Of a DNA stretch of 64,000 bases, positions 36,221-49,563 are shown piece after piece (the first letter of the stretch is position 1; every line of letters begins with the position of its first letter). The notes under the pieces are model-generated. The model was not told the DNA's origin. It did not search any database and saw only the letters and a program-made list of their open reading frames with translations. Position numbers and translations under genes: made by a program. Source of the stretch: Perca fluviatilis (lineage: Eukaryota; Chordata; Actinopteri; Perciformes; Percidae); the NCBI RefSeq assembly GCF_010015445.1, contig NC_053115.1:9996524-10060523 (forward strand), read 5' to 3'.

Positions 36221-39200
36221 ATGGTGGAACACAGTGGCCTAGATAGTCAGTGTCTGAACAAGTACTGTCACAGTTCCTCCTCGTCGTCCAGCTCCGAGCA
36301 CGACAAAAAGATGTTCGCCAAACTAAAACTAAGTCTGTCAGGGGATTATCCGAGGAAGAACGGAGAGATCCTCAGCGGCCAATACGGGACCAATTTGCTG
36401 CTGCTCGGGGTGGCGATGATGCTGGCTATCCAAGGTGAACCCGCTGTCAGGGAAGAGCACTTGTTGGCCTTTGTCACCTGCCTCATGATCCTCCAGCTGA
36501 TCTGGATGTTGTGGTACATGCTGGTGCGGGACAGACAGAAGAACACGCGGACCGAGAAAGATGTCCACGCCACAACATGCTGGATAAGAGGTGAGTTTGT
36601 AAGATTACGCGCAAGGTTACAGCAGTGCATGCGTAAAATAGCAAGTTGATGTTATGTTTTTCCATGTGTATTGGAGATGACAGAGGCCAAAATCCTAATC
36701 TTTACCAAAACGAAGGGTTTGTATTAAAAATGTATTTTAATTTAAATTGATTTATTTTTCCATATTGCCAACGTGTGTCAGTAATAACTTGATCTTTATT
36801 TATTTCTCTTGGAAGGTGGTTTGACACTCCTTGCAGTCCTTTCACTGATTATGGACGCTTTCCGAATCGGGTATTATATTGGCTATCAGTCTTGTGTGTC
36901 AGCTGTGCTCGGGGTATATCCTGTCATCCACGCAACTCACACAATAACACAGGTACGTTTGCAACCCCACTTTTATTTCAATAAAGTGATACTCTTTCAG
37001 CAGTGTGACACTGTATCTTTTTTCCTGTGCACCACTTAACCAGGTAGGTCTTTGAATAATGTGCTCTTTGTTTTTGAGGCGAGTACAGAGTTGCTGCAAC
37101 AATATAATCCCGTCATTGTCCATGTTATTTGAGTGTAACTGCATAGGACAAGGGGTAAAGGAATTTAAATAATTTTTAAGTCACTGTTTTCCTGTCTATA
37201 AAATATGTTTTAATAAGCTATATATTGACTACTTTTTTATATAAATGTTTTGTGTGTGTTTTGTTTAGGTGCATTTTCTCTGGTTTCATATCAAGGATGT
37301 CATCCAGAGCTTTGAAACATTTGAGAGGTATGTGAAATATGGGATATTATAATTTAACACTCTCATGAAACATCTCACCAGCGACTAAAAGTGCAAAATA
37401 TGAAATCTGCATGCATGCACATCACAGCAACCTGCATGATAACACTGCCGCATGCTGTTAGATGACTGCTCATCAGCTTTGTTTTCATCCGTTTATCTCT
37501 TCAGATTTGGTGTAATCCATGCAGTCTTCACCAACCTCCTCCTGTGGTGCAACGGTGTAATGTCAGAGGCCGAGCACTTCTTGAACAACCACAAGAGTAG
37601 ACTCTTTGCACTGGGCTATGAAAACCTCACTATAAGTAAGGGCCAAGGGGTTGATTGCTGGCTTGTACCTAGAAGACAAATACAATAGTCCACTTGAGAG
37701 CTCCCTTCAGTGGATGAAAGGAAAAGGAAGGAGAGGAGGGCTTGCGAGGGGAAGTGAGGTTAGCTGGGCAGCCCAGTGGGTCTTGTTTGTGTCGAACGTC
37801 TCTCTATTAGGTTTCAGGAGACACACAGTGTTGCTAGTGCTGAGGCCCCCTCCCCAACCTTTTCCCCACACTTCAGCCACCACCACCCTCCTTGGCAACC
37901 CCACGCTTGACCTCAGACGGTTTTGTCCCCAGGCTACCTACTCCCAAGGGTGCTGCAATTACAGTAACTGATATATCTAAGCCTAGGGTTGGGGGGTTCG
38001 GCTGCTCCTCCTCATATCCGGCTGACTGTGAGGCTGGCTGCACCCTGACTGTTGTTCCCTTTTTAATTAAAGGCTGCAGTACCATAGTGGTGGCCTTCGG
38101 GGGGTGAGGGGTGGGAGGGGATGATCTCTAGAGGGCATCAGCATTACTATAGCCTGTTGTGGTGGGGTAATAAGTATAAAAAGTGCATTGTCATAACCAT
38201 CTAAGACGCTCAGACATTCAGCTAATAAGTACAATTTCCAAATTAAAATCTGTAGATCATGGCGGCTAATGAATATTGACCATCAAGAGGTTAGATAGGA
38301 ATTTATAATGGAGATTTGTGCTGCAAAAGATAACCCATTACTTTTTTTTTTAAATACTGGCCTTCAAATTTAAGTTTAATCACAAATCTAAAAGCATTAA
38401 AAACAACACCTTGTGAATTACAGATAATTGGACCTTTTCAGGTCAAATAAAACAAGAAGAAAACTGCTGAACTGCTCACAACTAGTAGACGTTGACAAAT
38501 AGACATTGCTTTGTCACAAGCCAAAAAGGATGGGAAACTCTACCTTGGTGAATATAATGTGGGTTTCTGACGCTTTCTGAGGCAGTTCCAGAACAGACGG
38601 TGTATAACTGTGTAAATAAGATTGCACTGGAGCAAAAGGATGTCAACAAATCTAATCTGCAGTTCAAAAGGGTTCTCTTTAAACATTTAAGATTGGGTTG
38701 GATTAGAGTAAATGTTCAGGAGTTATAATTTTGCCTCTCAAATCATTCATATTTTGCAGTTTAAAATCTGTTGAAATTAAATCACATACAGATGTAAGGC
38801 CCAGATACAAAAGGTTTTCATTCATTCAGCGTGCTCAAAACGCTCTTTTTGTAAAGTGTAGTATATGACTATTTGACATGAAAACAATAAAGTATTGCCA
38901 TTTTTTATTATTATTTACTACTTATGTATTACTAGTTTGTATGTATGTACTCTATGGCAGAATACACATTACTTTCTCATGAATTTGCATCTGTTTTTAT
39001 TTGTTTTGCAGTGCACACAGAGCCAGACTGTAACTGCACCACCAGCACTTGCTCCTTGTTCTCCAGAAGCCTCTTCTATCTCTATCCCTTCAACGTCGAG
39101 TACCACATATTTGTCTCTGCCATGCTCTTCGTCATGTGGAAAAACATTGGGCGGACCATTGATCTTTCCTCAAACAAGAAGAGGCTGGCTACCAAAATTC

Positions 39201-40917
39201 AGGGCCTGCACATAGGCCCCATTCTGGGTCTACTTGCACTGGCCGGCACTATCGGGGTCATGGTGGTCTACGTCACCAACATAGAGGAATCCTTCCAAAC
39301 TCATAATTCAGCCATTTCCATGTTCTACATTTATGGCATTGCCATGCTGGCGTTCATGTGCTGTGCTGGTTCCTTAGGTCTGCTCATATATCGAGCGGAC
39401 CACATGCCTCCGGACACCTCCAAGAACCCGTCCAGACAGCTGGACACAGAGCTGCTGTGTGGGTCCTCTATCGGCTCCTGGCTCATGTCCTGGTGCAGCA
39501 TTGTGGCTGTGGTAGGAGCCAACAGCAATCCTCCTTTCCGCTGGACCAACTTGGTCTACTCTCTGCTTGTTGTGCTGGAGAAGTACACCCAGAACCTCTT
39601 CATCGTAGAGTCCCTGTATCGCCAGCAAGAGGATGGAGAGAGGGAGGATCCTGAGTTACCAGCTCCTCCGGAAATCTTCTCGGTGACGTCCTCTTTGGCC
39701 CCACCGTACAACGGCATCATTAACCAAGCCTACGAGACTCCAGACAGAATCTGTGTCTCCCTGGAGAACGAGGAGGAGGAGAGCAGACAGGTGTACAGAT
39801 GTCCGCGGAAACCTTCTGAGGTGTCGCTGTCTGTGAGAAACGAAGTAAAGCAGCCCCTAAATATAAAGAGCAAAGTCCTGAAAAACATTGCTGTCTTCCT
39901 GATAATGTCCAACATTTCGGTAAGCATTTTTACTTGTCAACCTGATAATTGCATTTAGATGAGATGGAATTAGGTTGAAGTAAGTTTCATTGTGTAAAAA
40001 CTCTAAATAATGGCGATCAACTATCTTAACAAACTGTATATTATTGTAATAATATATGAAAATATTAGAACCAATGTGATTTCCAAATTTCCTGTACCTT
40101 TTGTCTTTCAGAAAGTATTTTAATCAAAGGCAGAAATTACAGATTGTTGTTTTTAAACTGCTCCAATCAATAGTTTTATATCAACAATGTCTCAATTGAC
40201 GATGTGTAATGTGACAGGTGTCCCTGGTAGTGACAACCCCAACTCTGCCGTTTTCCTCAACTTCTTTCACCTTATAGTTATAGTTTTCACTCACACTGCT
40301 CTAATTAAAGGTGCAGTAGGTAAGATTTATAAAACGAACTTTCTGTCATATTTGCTGAAACTGTGTTCAATTAGAACTACATGAAGCAGGTAATAAAAAA
40401 AAAAAAATCGGTCTCCTCTGGCACCACCTACAGCCTGTAGTGTGTTTTGCAAAAATCCACCGCTCCCCGTTCAGATGCACCAATCAGGGCCGGGGCTCGA
40501 ACTGCTTGTCATATATTCTTCCTTGTGGGGGGAGGGCTTAGGAGACTGTTTTGGGCTATAGCAGAAAGGGGGGAGGGACTGAGAAGTTGTCGATGTTCAA
40601 ATTTTTTGGCTAAGTCTTGGATCTTCGCAATCCTACCTACATCACCTTTAACATTGCTGGCCCCCTGGCCAAAGAAATCAATGAATGCAGGTTTAACTAA
40701 TTTAACTTGTTTCTTTCTAAGTGAACCTCTTTCTTTCTTCTTTCAGCTGTGGATCCTTCCTGCCTTTGGCTGCCGGCCACAGTACGACAACGGTTTGGAA
40801 CAGGACACATTTGGCTACAGCACATGGACCACAATTCTCAATTTCGCCATTCCTTTGAACCTTTTCTACCGCATTCACTCAGTCGCCTCCCTCTTCGAGG
40901 TGTTCCGCCGGGTCTGA
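36221..40917 (+). CDS. otop1: Otopetrin-1 proton channel
   Basis: Six coding exons: 36221-36590, 36816-36952, 37269-37327, 37505-37635, 39012-39919 and 40747-40917. They total 1776 bp, 591 aa, with all junctions GT-AG and in phase. The ATG at 36221 has an ideal CCCACCATGG context; an in-frame ATG at 36074 would add 49 residues with no family resemblance, so I reject it. Otopetrins are 12-pass, zinc-sensitive proton channels. Otop1 is needed for otolith/otoconia formation and mediates sour taste in mammals. Diagnostic segments are LLQ/LQLIWMLWYM, RIGYYIGYQSCVSA, ERFGVIHAVFTNLLLW, CNCTTSTC, YLYPFNVEYHIF, MWKNIGR, SKNPSRQLDTELL, EKYTQNLFIVES and the C-terminal WILPAFGCRPQYDNGLE...ASLFEVFRRV. The N-terminus has a Ser run (residues 18-25), and an acidic EEEEE-type loop precedes the last helices. 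Human OTOP1 is 612 aa. Confidence 0.96.
40305..40651. mobile_element. TTAA-flanked MITE family D in otop1 intron 5
   Basis: Left TTAAAGGTGCAGTAGGTAAG and right CCTACCTACATCACCTTTAA are inverted repeats of about 20 bp with a few mismatches, and both ends have TTAA. 347 bp, non-coding, 96 bp before otop1 exon 6. Confidence 0.8.
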
Positions 40918-42318
40918 CAGAAAAGCAGATGACTGACAATGCCAGATCCACTAACACGCACAAGAACACTTGTCACCACCGGCTCCCGAGAGTGTCTCAC
41001 AGCGCAGGTCAGCCTTTCAGGAGGCAGTCTGGGTCACACTCCAACAGACTTGAAAGCAATCCGCAGAGACAAACAAAACGTAGATCCCTCAGTGTTGGGA
41101 TTACAGAGGAAGACGAAACCTATTGGCCTACGTTCCTTGAAGAATGACCTTGTTTAACACAAGGCTTATTAAAAATGGTGATGGAAAGGACTTTTGGTTT
41201 CAAGAATTTCAAAAGGGCTCTTTGTACTTTTTGTTCTGTAGTCACATTACAGTAGGTTTTACTCACTGGTTCATCATGTAAAATATATATGATGTATCTG
41301 ACTTATTTTGTACTGTTTGATATTAGTAGCTGAAAGTATATGATAGCCTACTTAAAAAATACTCCAGCTAAGCCACTTAAACACCTGTTGTTAGTATCAA
41401 ACATCTACTGTGTTCAACAGAGCCGCAAGTGCATTAGTTAACCCATTGACCCATATTTTAACTGCATGTGAAATGTTCATACTGTATAAGGATATGGTTC
41501 TCATTTACTTCTCTTAGTAGTTCAAGTTTATTGTATAAAACCTGAGCTACAAAGATAGTTGACAATCTTAGCACTATATTTTGAATAATCTTTATGAGTT
41601 GGACTATAGTTCTCTGGCTCTCTCTGTCATTTAAGGTTCATCAATGTCCTTTTTTATGCTGATTCTCTGTTCTGTCAAGTGAAATAGTAAATTATGTTCA
41701 AAATGATGTTACTAGGTAGCACAGTTTTGATTAGACTGGGTTATCTTTATCCACAATATAGTGAGAAGTGCTAGGTGAGATAAATCTACTGTCAAAAATG
41801 TTTCCCTTCTGAATTCATGTATGTATGCACATGTTTAAAACTCTTCAAATCAGGTGGATCTATATTGTTAAAAGTGGAAATCTTGTATCTGAAAAGGATT
41901 ATTACACCAATATAAAGCAACAGTTGCTGTAATGACAACTGCTACACCAGATCAGAGATTGTATGTTTACACCTGAAAGATCAGCAATAAAAACCATCCC
42001 ATGTCTGTGACATTACTTTTTCTTTTTGATATAAAACACAGATATACTGGTTACTTGTACTGTACAATTTCATATCAAATCAATGTATAATTTCTGTCAG
42101 TTCTCAACGTGGTGCTATCCACTGTATGTGTTGTCACTATGTGCCAACTTGTGGTAAATATCCTGCAAACTGCAATATTATAATATTTGTAAATACTCTC
42201 ATGCTGATTAAAGTCATCACTCAGACACGGATATGATTTTGTGAAAATCCAATAAAATGGTGCTCGTATGAAATGATGTGTACTATAGTGATGAATGTAT
42301 ATCCATTGTCTATATTGA

Positions 42319-42324
42319 AATAAA
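42319..42324 (+). promoter_or_regulatory. otop1: Candidate otop1 poly(A) signal (AATAAA)
   Basis: AATAAA about 1.4 kb beyond the otop1 stop. AATAAA at about 42250 is an alternative. Long AT-rich 3' UTR inferred, not shown. Confidence 0.4.
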
Positions 42325-43617
42325 GAATATTTTTCTTTTTTTCCTATTCAAGACGTGTCACATCTCCTATGTTATCTGCTCTTCTTCACACTGAGGATGT
42401 CTTTGCTCACTGTTCCTATATTGTCATTAAACTTCTAAATAGACAGCAGATGTAGTACATATTTACACCACAAGGTGGCGCCATGTATTTATGTTTTTAA
42501 GAGTTTGATGGGACAGTCCAAAAGCTCACGTTCTATAGGCAACGACAACTTGGATTATTGCGCCATCACATCTTCATAAATGTCCATTTCTTACAGAACA
42601 AACATACAAAGATACAGTTCATTTCAGGGGAAAACAAAAGTAGGCTATACAGAATAATAGTAGGGATTCTCACAAAAAAGAAAAACGTGACTTAATAGTA
42701 ATTACTAATGATCCCGTAACTATCTGGAATATAATAATTGACACACAATATTCTAACTTAATTCATATTGTTCTGTGATTTTATTTATGCAGCAAAGATA
42801 TTCTACACTAACTGTTCCAGACAGACAATATACTCTGTGGCGACGCTCAGACAAACAGGTCCGTATAGGCATCATGCTTTTGGATCTTCCAGCATATTAA
42901 TTAACTTGCTGTGGTAACATCTGTAGTAGTCTAGTGTTTGTATGTAAAGAATTAAGCACAATTTGCCTCGTGACATCCCGAGATTATAGGTTACTCCAGA
43001 GAGATTTGGCATCGGGCTTCCGGAGATTATTTTGACGTAATGTCACAACGATTTGACATGCACGCAGACACATCTAAAAATATCCGTGACGTTTCAAAGC
43101 CGAAAACGGCGCTGCTGCTGTTGCATAGGCAGGCGAAGCGGAGCGCGCTCGGAGCTCCTGGGTCATCATGTCCGCTGAGAGTGTGAATGTGACTCACCTG
43201 TAACTCTGAAAAGTGGGTGAACTATGACCTCCGGTAGGCAGTCGTCAGAGGGCAAATAAACACCAGTATTCAGTGAGGGTCTGAAAAAGATTGATTTGTC
43301 CACATTCAAAAAGGCATTGGCTACACCTCGGATAAACATAGAAAAAAAATGTAAATAGTTCTTGAAGCTGCACTTTCATATGGCTCTTTGTAGTGTTGCT
43401 TATTTAAAGCTAATGTACTTGCACTTACTACTTGTCTGGAGTTTGCACCTTCAAGGTTGAAAGCACTTAATTGGAAGTCGCTAAGGATAAAAGCGTCAGC
43501 TAAATGACATGTAATGTAATGTTTTTATTAAGGCGCACGCATTTAAATTACACTGTAGCTAAAAAAAGTGTTGCGGGTTTACTATTAACTGGAGACTGGC
43601 AGATTATGCTGATTAAA

Positions 43618-43618
43618 G

Positions 43619-43682
<64 letters not shown>

Positions 43683-43705
43683 GGCAGGCAGGCAGGCAGG
43701 CAGAC
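43618..43705. repeat. (CAGA)n / (CAGG)n tetranucleotide repeat
   Basis: About 16 CAGA units followed by about five CAGG units, a compound microsatellite about 750 bp upstream of the drd5 start. Confidence 0.95.
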
Positions 43706-44352
43706 TGCTTGCTGAGGGGACTATAAAGGCATTTGCTTTTTCAGCACCATGGACAGCTCCTGTCAGTGTTACAGCATTAACTTTATACGGCATGTGATGT
43801 TCTCGTTACAATTGAGTTCCTCCTCTTGATTATTATACATAACTGGTTGGGTGTGTCTGCAACGTTTATACAGTATATAAAATACATTTAAATGTACCCA
43901 TTAGCTGTTTATTAACAGTTTTTTATATGTAGTTTACACACAGTCTTATCCTGCACAAAACAAAACCTCCATATTGTAACTCCTGTCACTGCAGAGTTGT
44001 GTGATGTCAAATATAGATAATAGCGTATAATAGTCCCTCAAAATGTTTAGGGCTTCCTCACACCCCTTTTCTAACGCAGTGCCATGTTGTGCGTAACACC
44101 ACCCACAGAGGAGGCGTATGCGCCCAACCCCGATTAGGCTGTAGGGACTCCCGCACCCACACCGCGCTCAGGATACCTTGGACTGAGACATTCACAGAGG
44201 TAGCCAGGTCAGACGACCGGAGCGGCAAGGCTACAACATGCGCTCGCCACTGCGTGCTGTGTTTCAGCCCCTCAGCGCACCTGGCACGTCGCTCGGCTCA
44301 GTTTTAAGGCGATCAATTCTCTCTTTCCGTCTGTTTTGCACTCCACATCAGG

Positions 44353-44397
44353 ATGGCAGCCGAGCAGGTCAGTGGGGACCATACGGTGAATGGCTGA
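44353..44397 (+). promoter_or_regulatory. Short upstream ORF in the drd5 leader
   Basis: An ATG at 44353 in context CAGGATGG opens a 14-codon frame ([14 protein letters not shown], stop TGA at 44395-44397), ending 58 bp before the chosen drd5 start. If it lies in the mature leader it could lower receptor translation. A GTCAGT inside it could equally be a splice donor of a 5' UTR intron. Confidence 0.4.
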
Positions 44398-44455
44398 TAA
44401 CTGCGCTTGTCCACGCGCACGGAGCAATGGACTGCAGTTTTACTTGAAGAGGCAC

Positions 44456-45835
44456 ATGGAGAACCCAGCCAAGCATCTCTCATCGGTGCAGGGGATTGAC
44501 TCTGTGCCGGCACCCCTCGGAGAGATTATGTGGAACAGCACCGAAACAGAGGCAACAAATGACCAGAGGAAGGATATGGTGGTGCGTACGGTGACGGGCT
44601 GTCTGCTGTCCCTGCTCATCCTATGGACCCTGCTGGGAAACATCCTGGTCTGCTCCGCGGTGCTGCGCTTTCGACATCTGCGGACCAAAGTCACCAACAT
44701 TTTCATCGTCTCCCTGGCTCTATCGGATTTATTCGTCGCCGTCCTGGTGATGCCCTGGAAAGCTGTGGCAGAGGTGGCGGGGTACTGGCCATTTGGCACT
44801 TTCTGTAACGTCTGGGTAGCTTTTGACATTATGTGCTCCACCGCCTCCATCCTCAACCTCTGCATTATCAGCGTGGATAGATACTGGGCCATCTCGAGCC
44901 CCTTCCGCTACGAGAGGAAAATGACCCAGCGAGTTGCCTTTGTTATGATAAGCATCACTTGGACGTTGTCTGTGCTCATTTCATTCATACCGGTCCAACT
45001 AAACTGGCACAAAGCCAGCGGTGACGACATGGCTGGGACGCACAACTCTTCCACGAGTTGGCAGATAGAGGAAAACTGTGACTCCAGCCTGAGCAGAGAG
45101 TATGCTATATCCTCCTCTTTGATAAGTTTCTATATCCCCGTGGCAATTATGATTGTGACTTACACCAGAATATACCGGATTGCACAAATACAAATTAGAA
45201 GAATAGCCTCCCTGGAGAGGGCGGCAGAACATGCGCAAAGTTGCAGGTCAAACAGAATAGAGTGCCAACACCACAAAACCTTGAAAACGTCAATTAAACG
45301 GGAAACCAAAGTGTTTAAAACTCTGTCGGTGATTATGGGTGTATTTGTGTTTTGCTGGTTACCTTTTTTCGTCCTAAACTGTATCGTCCCGTTCTGCGAC
45401 AGACCGGCCACAGACGTGGACGCTGGTCTGCCGTGCGTCAGCGAGACGACTTTCGACGTCTTCGTGTGGTTCGGCTGGACCAACTCCTCCCTGAACCCCG
45501 TCATTTACGCCTTCAACGCCGAGTTCAGGAAGGCCTTCGCCAGCCTCTTGGGCTGTCGCAATTTCTGCTCCACACCAGTGGAAACTGTTAACATCAGCAA
45601 CGAGCTGGTCTCCTATAATCAAGACACCCTAATGCACAAGGATATCGCGAACACATATGTCAACATGATCCCCAACGCGGTTGAATGTATTGAGAATGAA
45701 GAGACTTTTGACAGAATTTCACAGTTTTCTCACAACAATGAAAACGCCACCGACTCGGTTTGTGACTTGGAGGACTGCGAAGCAAATATCAGTCTTGACA
45801 GGATGTCACCATTCACACCTAATGGATTACATTGA
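44456..45835 (+). CDS. drd5: D(1B)/D5-type dopamine receptor
   Basis: Intronless 459-aa class A GPCR that couples to Gs to raise cAMP at the plasma membrane. Starting at MENPAKHL (44456), an in-frame ATG at 44390 would add 22 residues. The N-glycosylation site NST is at 27-29. Landmarks are GN at 61-62, the sodium-site Asp91 (LALSD), Cys117 with Cys208 for the extracellular disulfide, the amine-binding Asp124 (AFDIMCS), DRY at 141-143, the helix-5 catechol serines in [12 protein letters not shown] (about 218-224), CWLP at 300-303, NPVIY at 347-351 and palmitoylation-type Cys367/371. The C-tail [12 protein letters not shown]...SYNQD...MPFTPNG-type end (here SPFTPNGLH) is that of DRD5, not DRD1. 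Its place after otop1 matches DRD5 synteny. Teleosts may hold two drd5 copies, so a/b assignment is open. Confidence 0.94.
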   Translation: MENPAKHLSSVQGIDSVPAPLGEIMWNSTETEATNDQRKDMVVRTVTGCLLSLLILWTLLGNILVCSAVLRFRHLRTKVTNIFIVSLALSDLFVAVLVMPWKAVAEVAGYWPFGTFCNVWVAFDIMCSTASILNLCIISVDRYWAISSPFRYERKMTQRVAFVMISITWTLSVLISFIPVQLNWHKASGDDMAGTHNSSTSWQIEENCDSSLSREYAISSSLISFYIPVAIMIVTYTRIYRIAQIQIRRIASLERAAEHAQSCRSNRIECQHHKTLKTSIKRETKVFKTLSVIMGVFVFCWLPFFVLNCIVPFCDRPATDVDAGLPCVSETTFDVFVWFGWTNSSLNPVIYAFNAEFRKAFASLLGCRNFCSTPVETVNISNELVSYNQDTLMHKDIANTYVNMIPNAVECIENEETFDRISQFSHNNENATDSVCDLEDCEANISLDRMSPFTPNGLH

Positions 45836-45959
45836 CTCCAAACTTTGTGTCTCCCTGTGCGTATTTGGATGTATTGATAATACTGTCATCGTTCATTTGC
45901 CTCCTTTGTCCCAGAAGCTGCTCTCCACAAGGAGCCCACAGATCACGGTCTACTGAGCT

Positions 45960-46062
45960 ACTGCAGCCCCCTTGCAGCTGGTGAGAGATCAAGTGACTTG
46001 CTCAAGGACACTTCAGCAGGACGCATGTATCCGCCATGTAGCCGCTAGGCCACCCTGCCGCC
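45960..46062 (+). mobile_element. SINE-like tail in the drd5 3' flank
   Basis: AGATCAAGTGACTTGCTCAA followed by GGACACTTCAGCAGGACGCA and TAGCCGCTAGGCCACCCTGC resembles a conserved 3' domain of teleost retroposons. It begins about 125 bp after the drd5 stop. The ends are uncertain. Confidence 0.4.
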
Positions 46063-47755
46063 GCTTTGCGTCATATACGAGATGTTATGTTGTTGTACTG
46101 TTCTGAAAAAAAAGTGATGTGTAGGTGTTTATTTACATGACAAGTGAAGTCTGTGTTCATTTGTTCAAAGGTGTTCGGTGTAGTTGAAGCTGTGGTTTAC
46201 CGGAAGGCTTTAGTCGGAGCGTCCGTGTCTCATTTCCATCTACTTGGAGAAAAAAAAAAAATGTTTGTAAAAACTCACTTGAGGATAATGACAACCTTTT
46301 GCTGCTTAAAAACCTCGTGTATCCAGTGCCCGCCTTTCCACTGAGTATGAAAACTGAGGGAAGCCTTACAGACAGTGCAGCCAAGATAGTTCTACTCAAA
46401 TGCAGTCATTTCAGCGCCTTATCTTATTTAAGGAATAGTTTTGAGACATGAAAGGAATGTGTCGTATGAAGTTACATGATGCCAAAATGCAGTATTAAAG
46501 TGTTCACCCTCTGAACCCACCCCAGTGCACACATGCACACATCCTCTGCACCATGGACTATGCAGTTTGATCAAGGCTCAGATGGCCGGAGGCTTTGATG
46601 GAGCTAAACATGATGTAAAAGGTACAAACACTAATGCTATGGACGTGTAAAAGTGAGTCTGTTTACACTGGAATCAGAAATCCAAATCAAAGAACTTTGA
46701 CTAGAACTAGCAGTCCCGGTCCGTACTGGCCGTCGGCCTCTGGCCTAGCCAGCTGATTGGCCTGGAGTGTCAGACCCTGGTCAGACCAGTGTTAACCCTT
46801 AAAGGCCCGCCGGGAGGTCAGTGATTTTTGCCAACATTACAGTCTTTACTAGGCTGTAACAGGTTCTAAAATGAAGATACTGGTATGTATGAAACTAGAC
46901 AGGTGGGCGGAATAACGCTCCAAAGTTTAGCAAAATTGTAGCGAGTGAAAAACTGTCAAGGCCATTTTCAATGGAGTCCCTTGACCTCTCACCTCAAGAT
47001 ATCTCAATGAAAACAGGTTCTATGGGTACCCACCAGTCTCCCCTTTACATACTTGCCCACTTTATGAGAATCCCATGCATTCTGGGGGAAAACATGCAGT
47101 TTTACTCATGCAGTATAATATTCAAAAATGGCGAATTTGATTATTTCTGCATATTGGGGTCCCTAAATTGCATAATTTGGGTATAACTGGAAAGCTAAGA
47201 CTCTTGTGGAATCAATGATCCCAATTGTATTCATATTTGATGATGTTCCTCCCCAAAGTAGCCATTTCATTGTAGTGAATCGACTTTTTTTTAAATTTAT
47301 CCTCTACTGTTTAAAATGACTTATTCTAGTCATTCTAGTCTATGATAATCACTAACAAATGGTATCAACCCCGAAATAGCTGCAACAACGCATGAGACAT
47401 AATTGAGCATACAAATGGCCATCATAAGAGTACACAAAAAAGTTAAAGTATATGTGGGCTGTTGTGAATGTGTGGTTATTGGCCTGGAATATTATCCCAA
47501 TCCAGCCCTGCAGCAGTAATTTTAACGGTCAAAACTGTTACTCTTTTCTGTAACCTTTCATTTGTCATTAAGGCCAAGACTACTGAATGGTTCTGCTTTA
47601 TCAACCACAGACAGGCAGCTTTAACTGACCTAACAAAAGAAAAGAAAGAATCAAGGCTGTCCTGAATGACCAAAGATTTCAAGAAGTTAATCAATAACTC
47701 CAACACAATAAGGCTACAGCGTTTCAGCAACTAAAGGAATTGTTGCTATAGAAAG

Positions 47756-47868
<113 letters not shown>

Positions 47869-49523
47869 CCACTGGGCCAACGCAACTGGATGTCATACAT
47901 CACCTCTCCAACACCTCTCTCTATCTTTGTACTGTACAGATGACCTGATCTGAATGTATACTACTGTCCTTTAAACAGTGAAGTGTGTCATCATTTGTCT
48001 AATAAAATGCTGTCATGCTGAGAGAACAGGGTGCTCTGGTATCTTCCTGAAAGTGACATTAGTGTTTATGGGGTATCACAAATGGACAAACGTTGCAGGG
48101 TTGAAGAATTTTCAGCTTTACTTTAACTTTCATTTCCGCTCAGCAGTGACTTAACTCATAAATATCCACCTCTGACCCTTTTTAAACTTTTTTTTATTTG
48201 GCAATGTGCCTTCTTTGGACAGTTTGACAGCAGACAGAAGGACAGGAAATGTCGGCAGAGAAACAGAAAGTGAGGGATTATATGCATCACAGGTCCCCAG
48301 AGGGCTCAGACTGGGGACATTATGTTAAGGTGGTGTGCATCGCATAGGCTGCTGCTCCTCCAGGACACTTCCTTAGACTGACCTATCTTCCACAGGTTCA
48401 GACAGCTGACATATTTCTCTTGGCAGGGACAGAGAGGCTTACATCCTGCTGATAAGAGACAGTTGTGTATGTAATACAGTAATAAGAGCACACCCTGAAG
48501 AAGCAGCTCTGTTTTTCATGGTGACGGCTTCTTTTTGGCCAGAGGTCATATACTTTCTTTAAACAAATATCAATACTTTCAAATATAAACTACCAGTGAG
48601 CCAGTGAAAGAACCTGATACCTCAGTAACCACTCTCTGTTGAACTGCCAACAGCATCTGTCAGTTCAGTCTTTCTTCCAGGAAAAAACAAAACCGCCTGT
48701 GTAAAAATCCCTCTGCTGTGTCCATTTTATATAGGTCTTGGCACACATGGGTTAACAGACAAAATATGCATCTTTTTGTATGCGACTTAATACATTAATA
48801 TCAAAATAAATACATTTATCTCAACCTATTTGTTCCAATGCTACCATTTGCATGAAATTGATCATTATTCTGGATGCTGGGTGCTTCACCCTTGGGCTTA
48901 AAGCTTTTTTTAATGGTAGAGATGGGTAACAGAATAGGGCAAACTGATGGCAGGATTAGCAATTAACTTCTAGTGTGAGGGCAAAAAGATACATATTGCA
49001 TCTGTACAGAATATGGAAAAATAGTTTGTGCCGTCCCTGTTGTCTAAATTATGTCTGCAAACCATTAGGAAGCCATTTACTGCAGGATGTTCCCCCCGAC
49101 AAACAAGAGAAATAAACCCAAACAATTAACTCAATTTGTATTTTTAAAACTTTGTGTGTACTTTCTCTGAAACCATGTTGCAGTAGGCCTAATGTAGGCC
49201 TAATTGCATGCTTAGCCTTTTGCTGCATTTACTGTTATTCACTGGACATCCACCTACACAGGCAGTGGTGGAAGAAGTAGAGCCGTTACTTAAAGGGGAA
49301 CTTCGTATAAAGCCCTTTGTGGCTCCAGAGGGAGCTGCGTAACTTCTGATAAATTCTAAGTGATGTCACTTGGGGGCTACAAGTTTGTTTACCAGACCTC
49401 TGCAGCCCGCTCCTCATTTCTGCTTGAGACTAGCGCCTGGAGGCTACTTTTGCCCCACTGGCAACACACCCAAATTGACGATCAAACTGTTGGCAAAGTA
49501 GTTGCATTGTGGGTAATGTAGGC

Positions 49524-49548
49524 ACCCTAACCCTAACCCTAACCCTAA
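49524..49548. repeat. Interstitial telomere-type repeat
   Basis: ACCCTAACCCTAACCCTAAC CCTAA, four consecutive CCCTAA units (complement TTAGGG), the vertebrate telomere repeat. It lies just left of MITE family E. Confidence 0.85.
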
Positions 49549-49563
49549 GGAGGACATGGAGGA

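Larger units (their letters stand above)
40918..44455. other. otop1 3' UTR, intergenic DNA and drd5 leader
   Basis: From the otop1 stop to about 42340 is probable 3' UTR (AATAAA at 42319-42324). A LINE/SINE L2-type tail (GGAAGTCGCTAAGGATAAAA, GCGTCAGCTAAATGACATG) is at about 43330-43520, and a CAGA/CAGG tetranucleotide tract is at 43618-43705. The GC-rich drd5 upstream region spans about 44080-44455. No other gene is supported. Confidence 0.6.

Noticed and set aside
37636..39011. A separate gene in otop1 intron 4 (frames at 37651-38107)
   Set aside because: Pro/Ser-rich frames without splice context or domain likeness. The splice phase joins 37635 directly to 39012.
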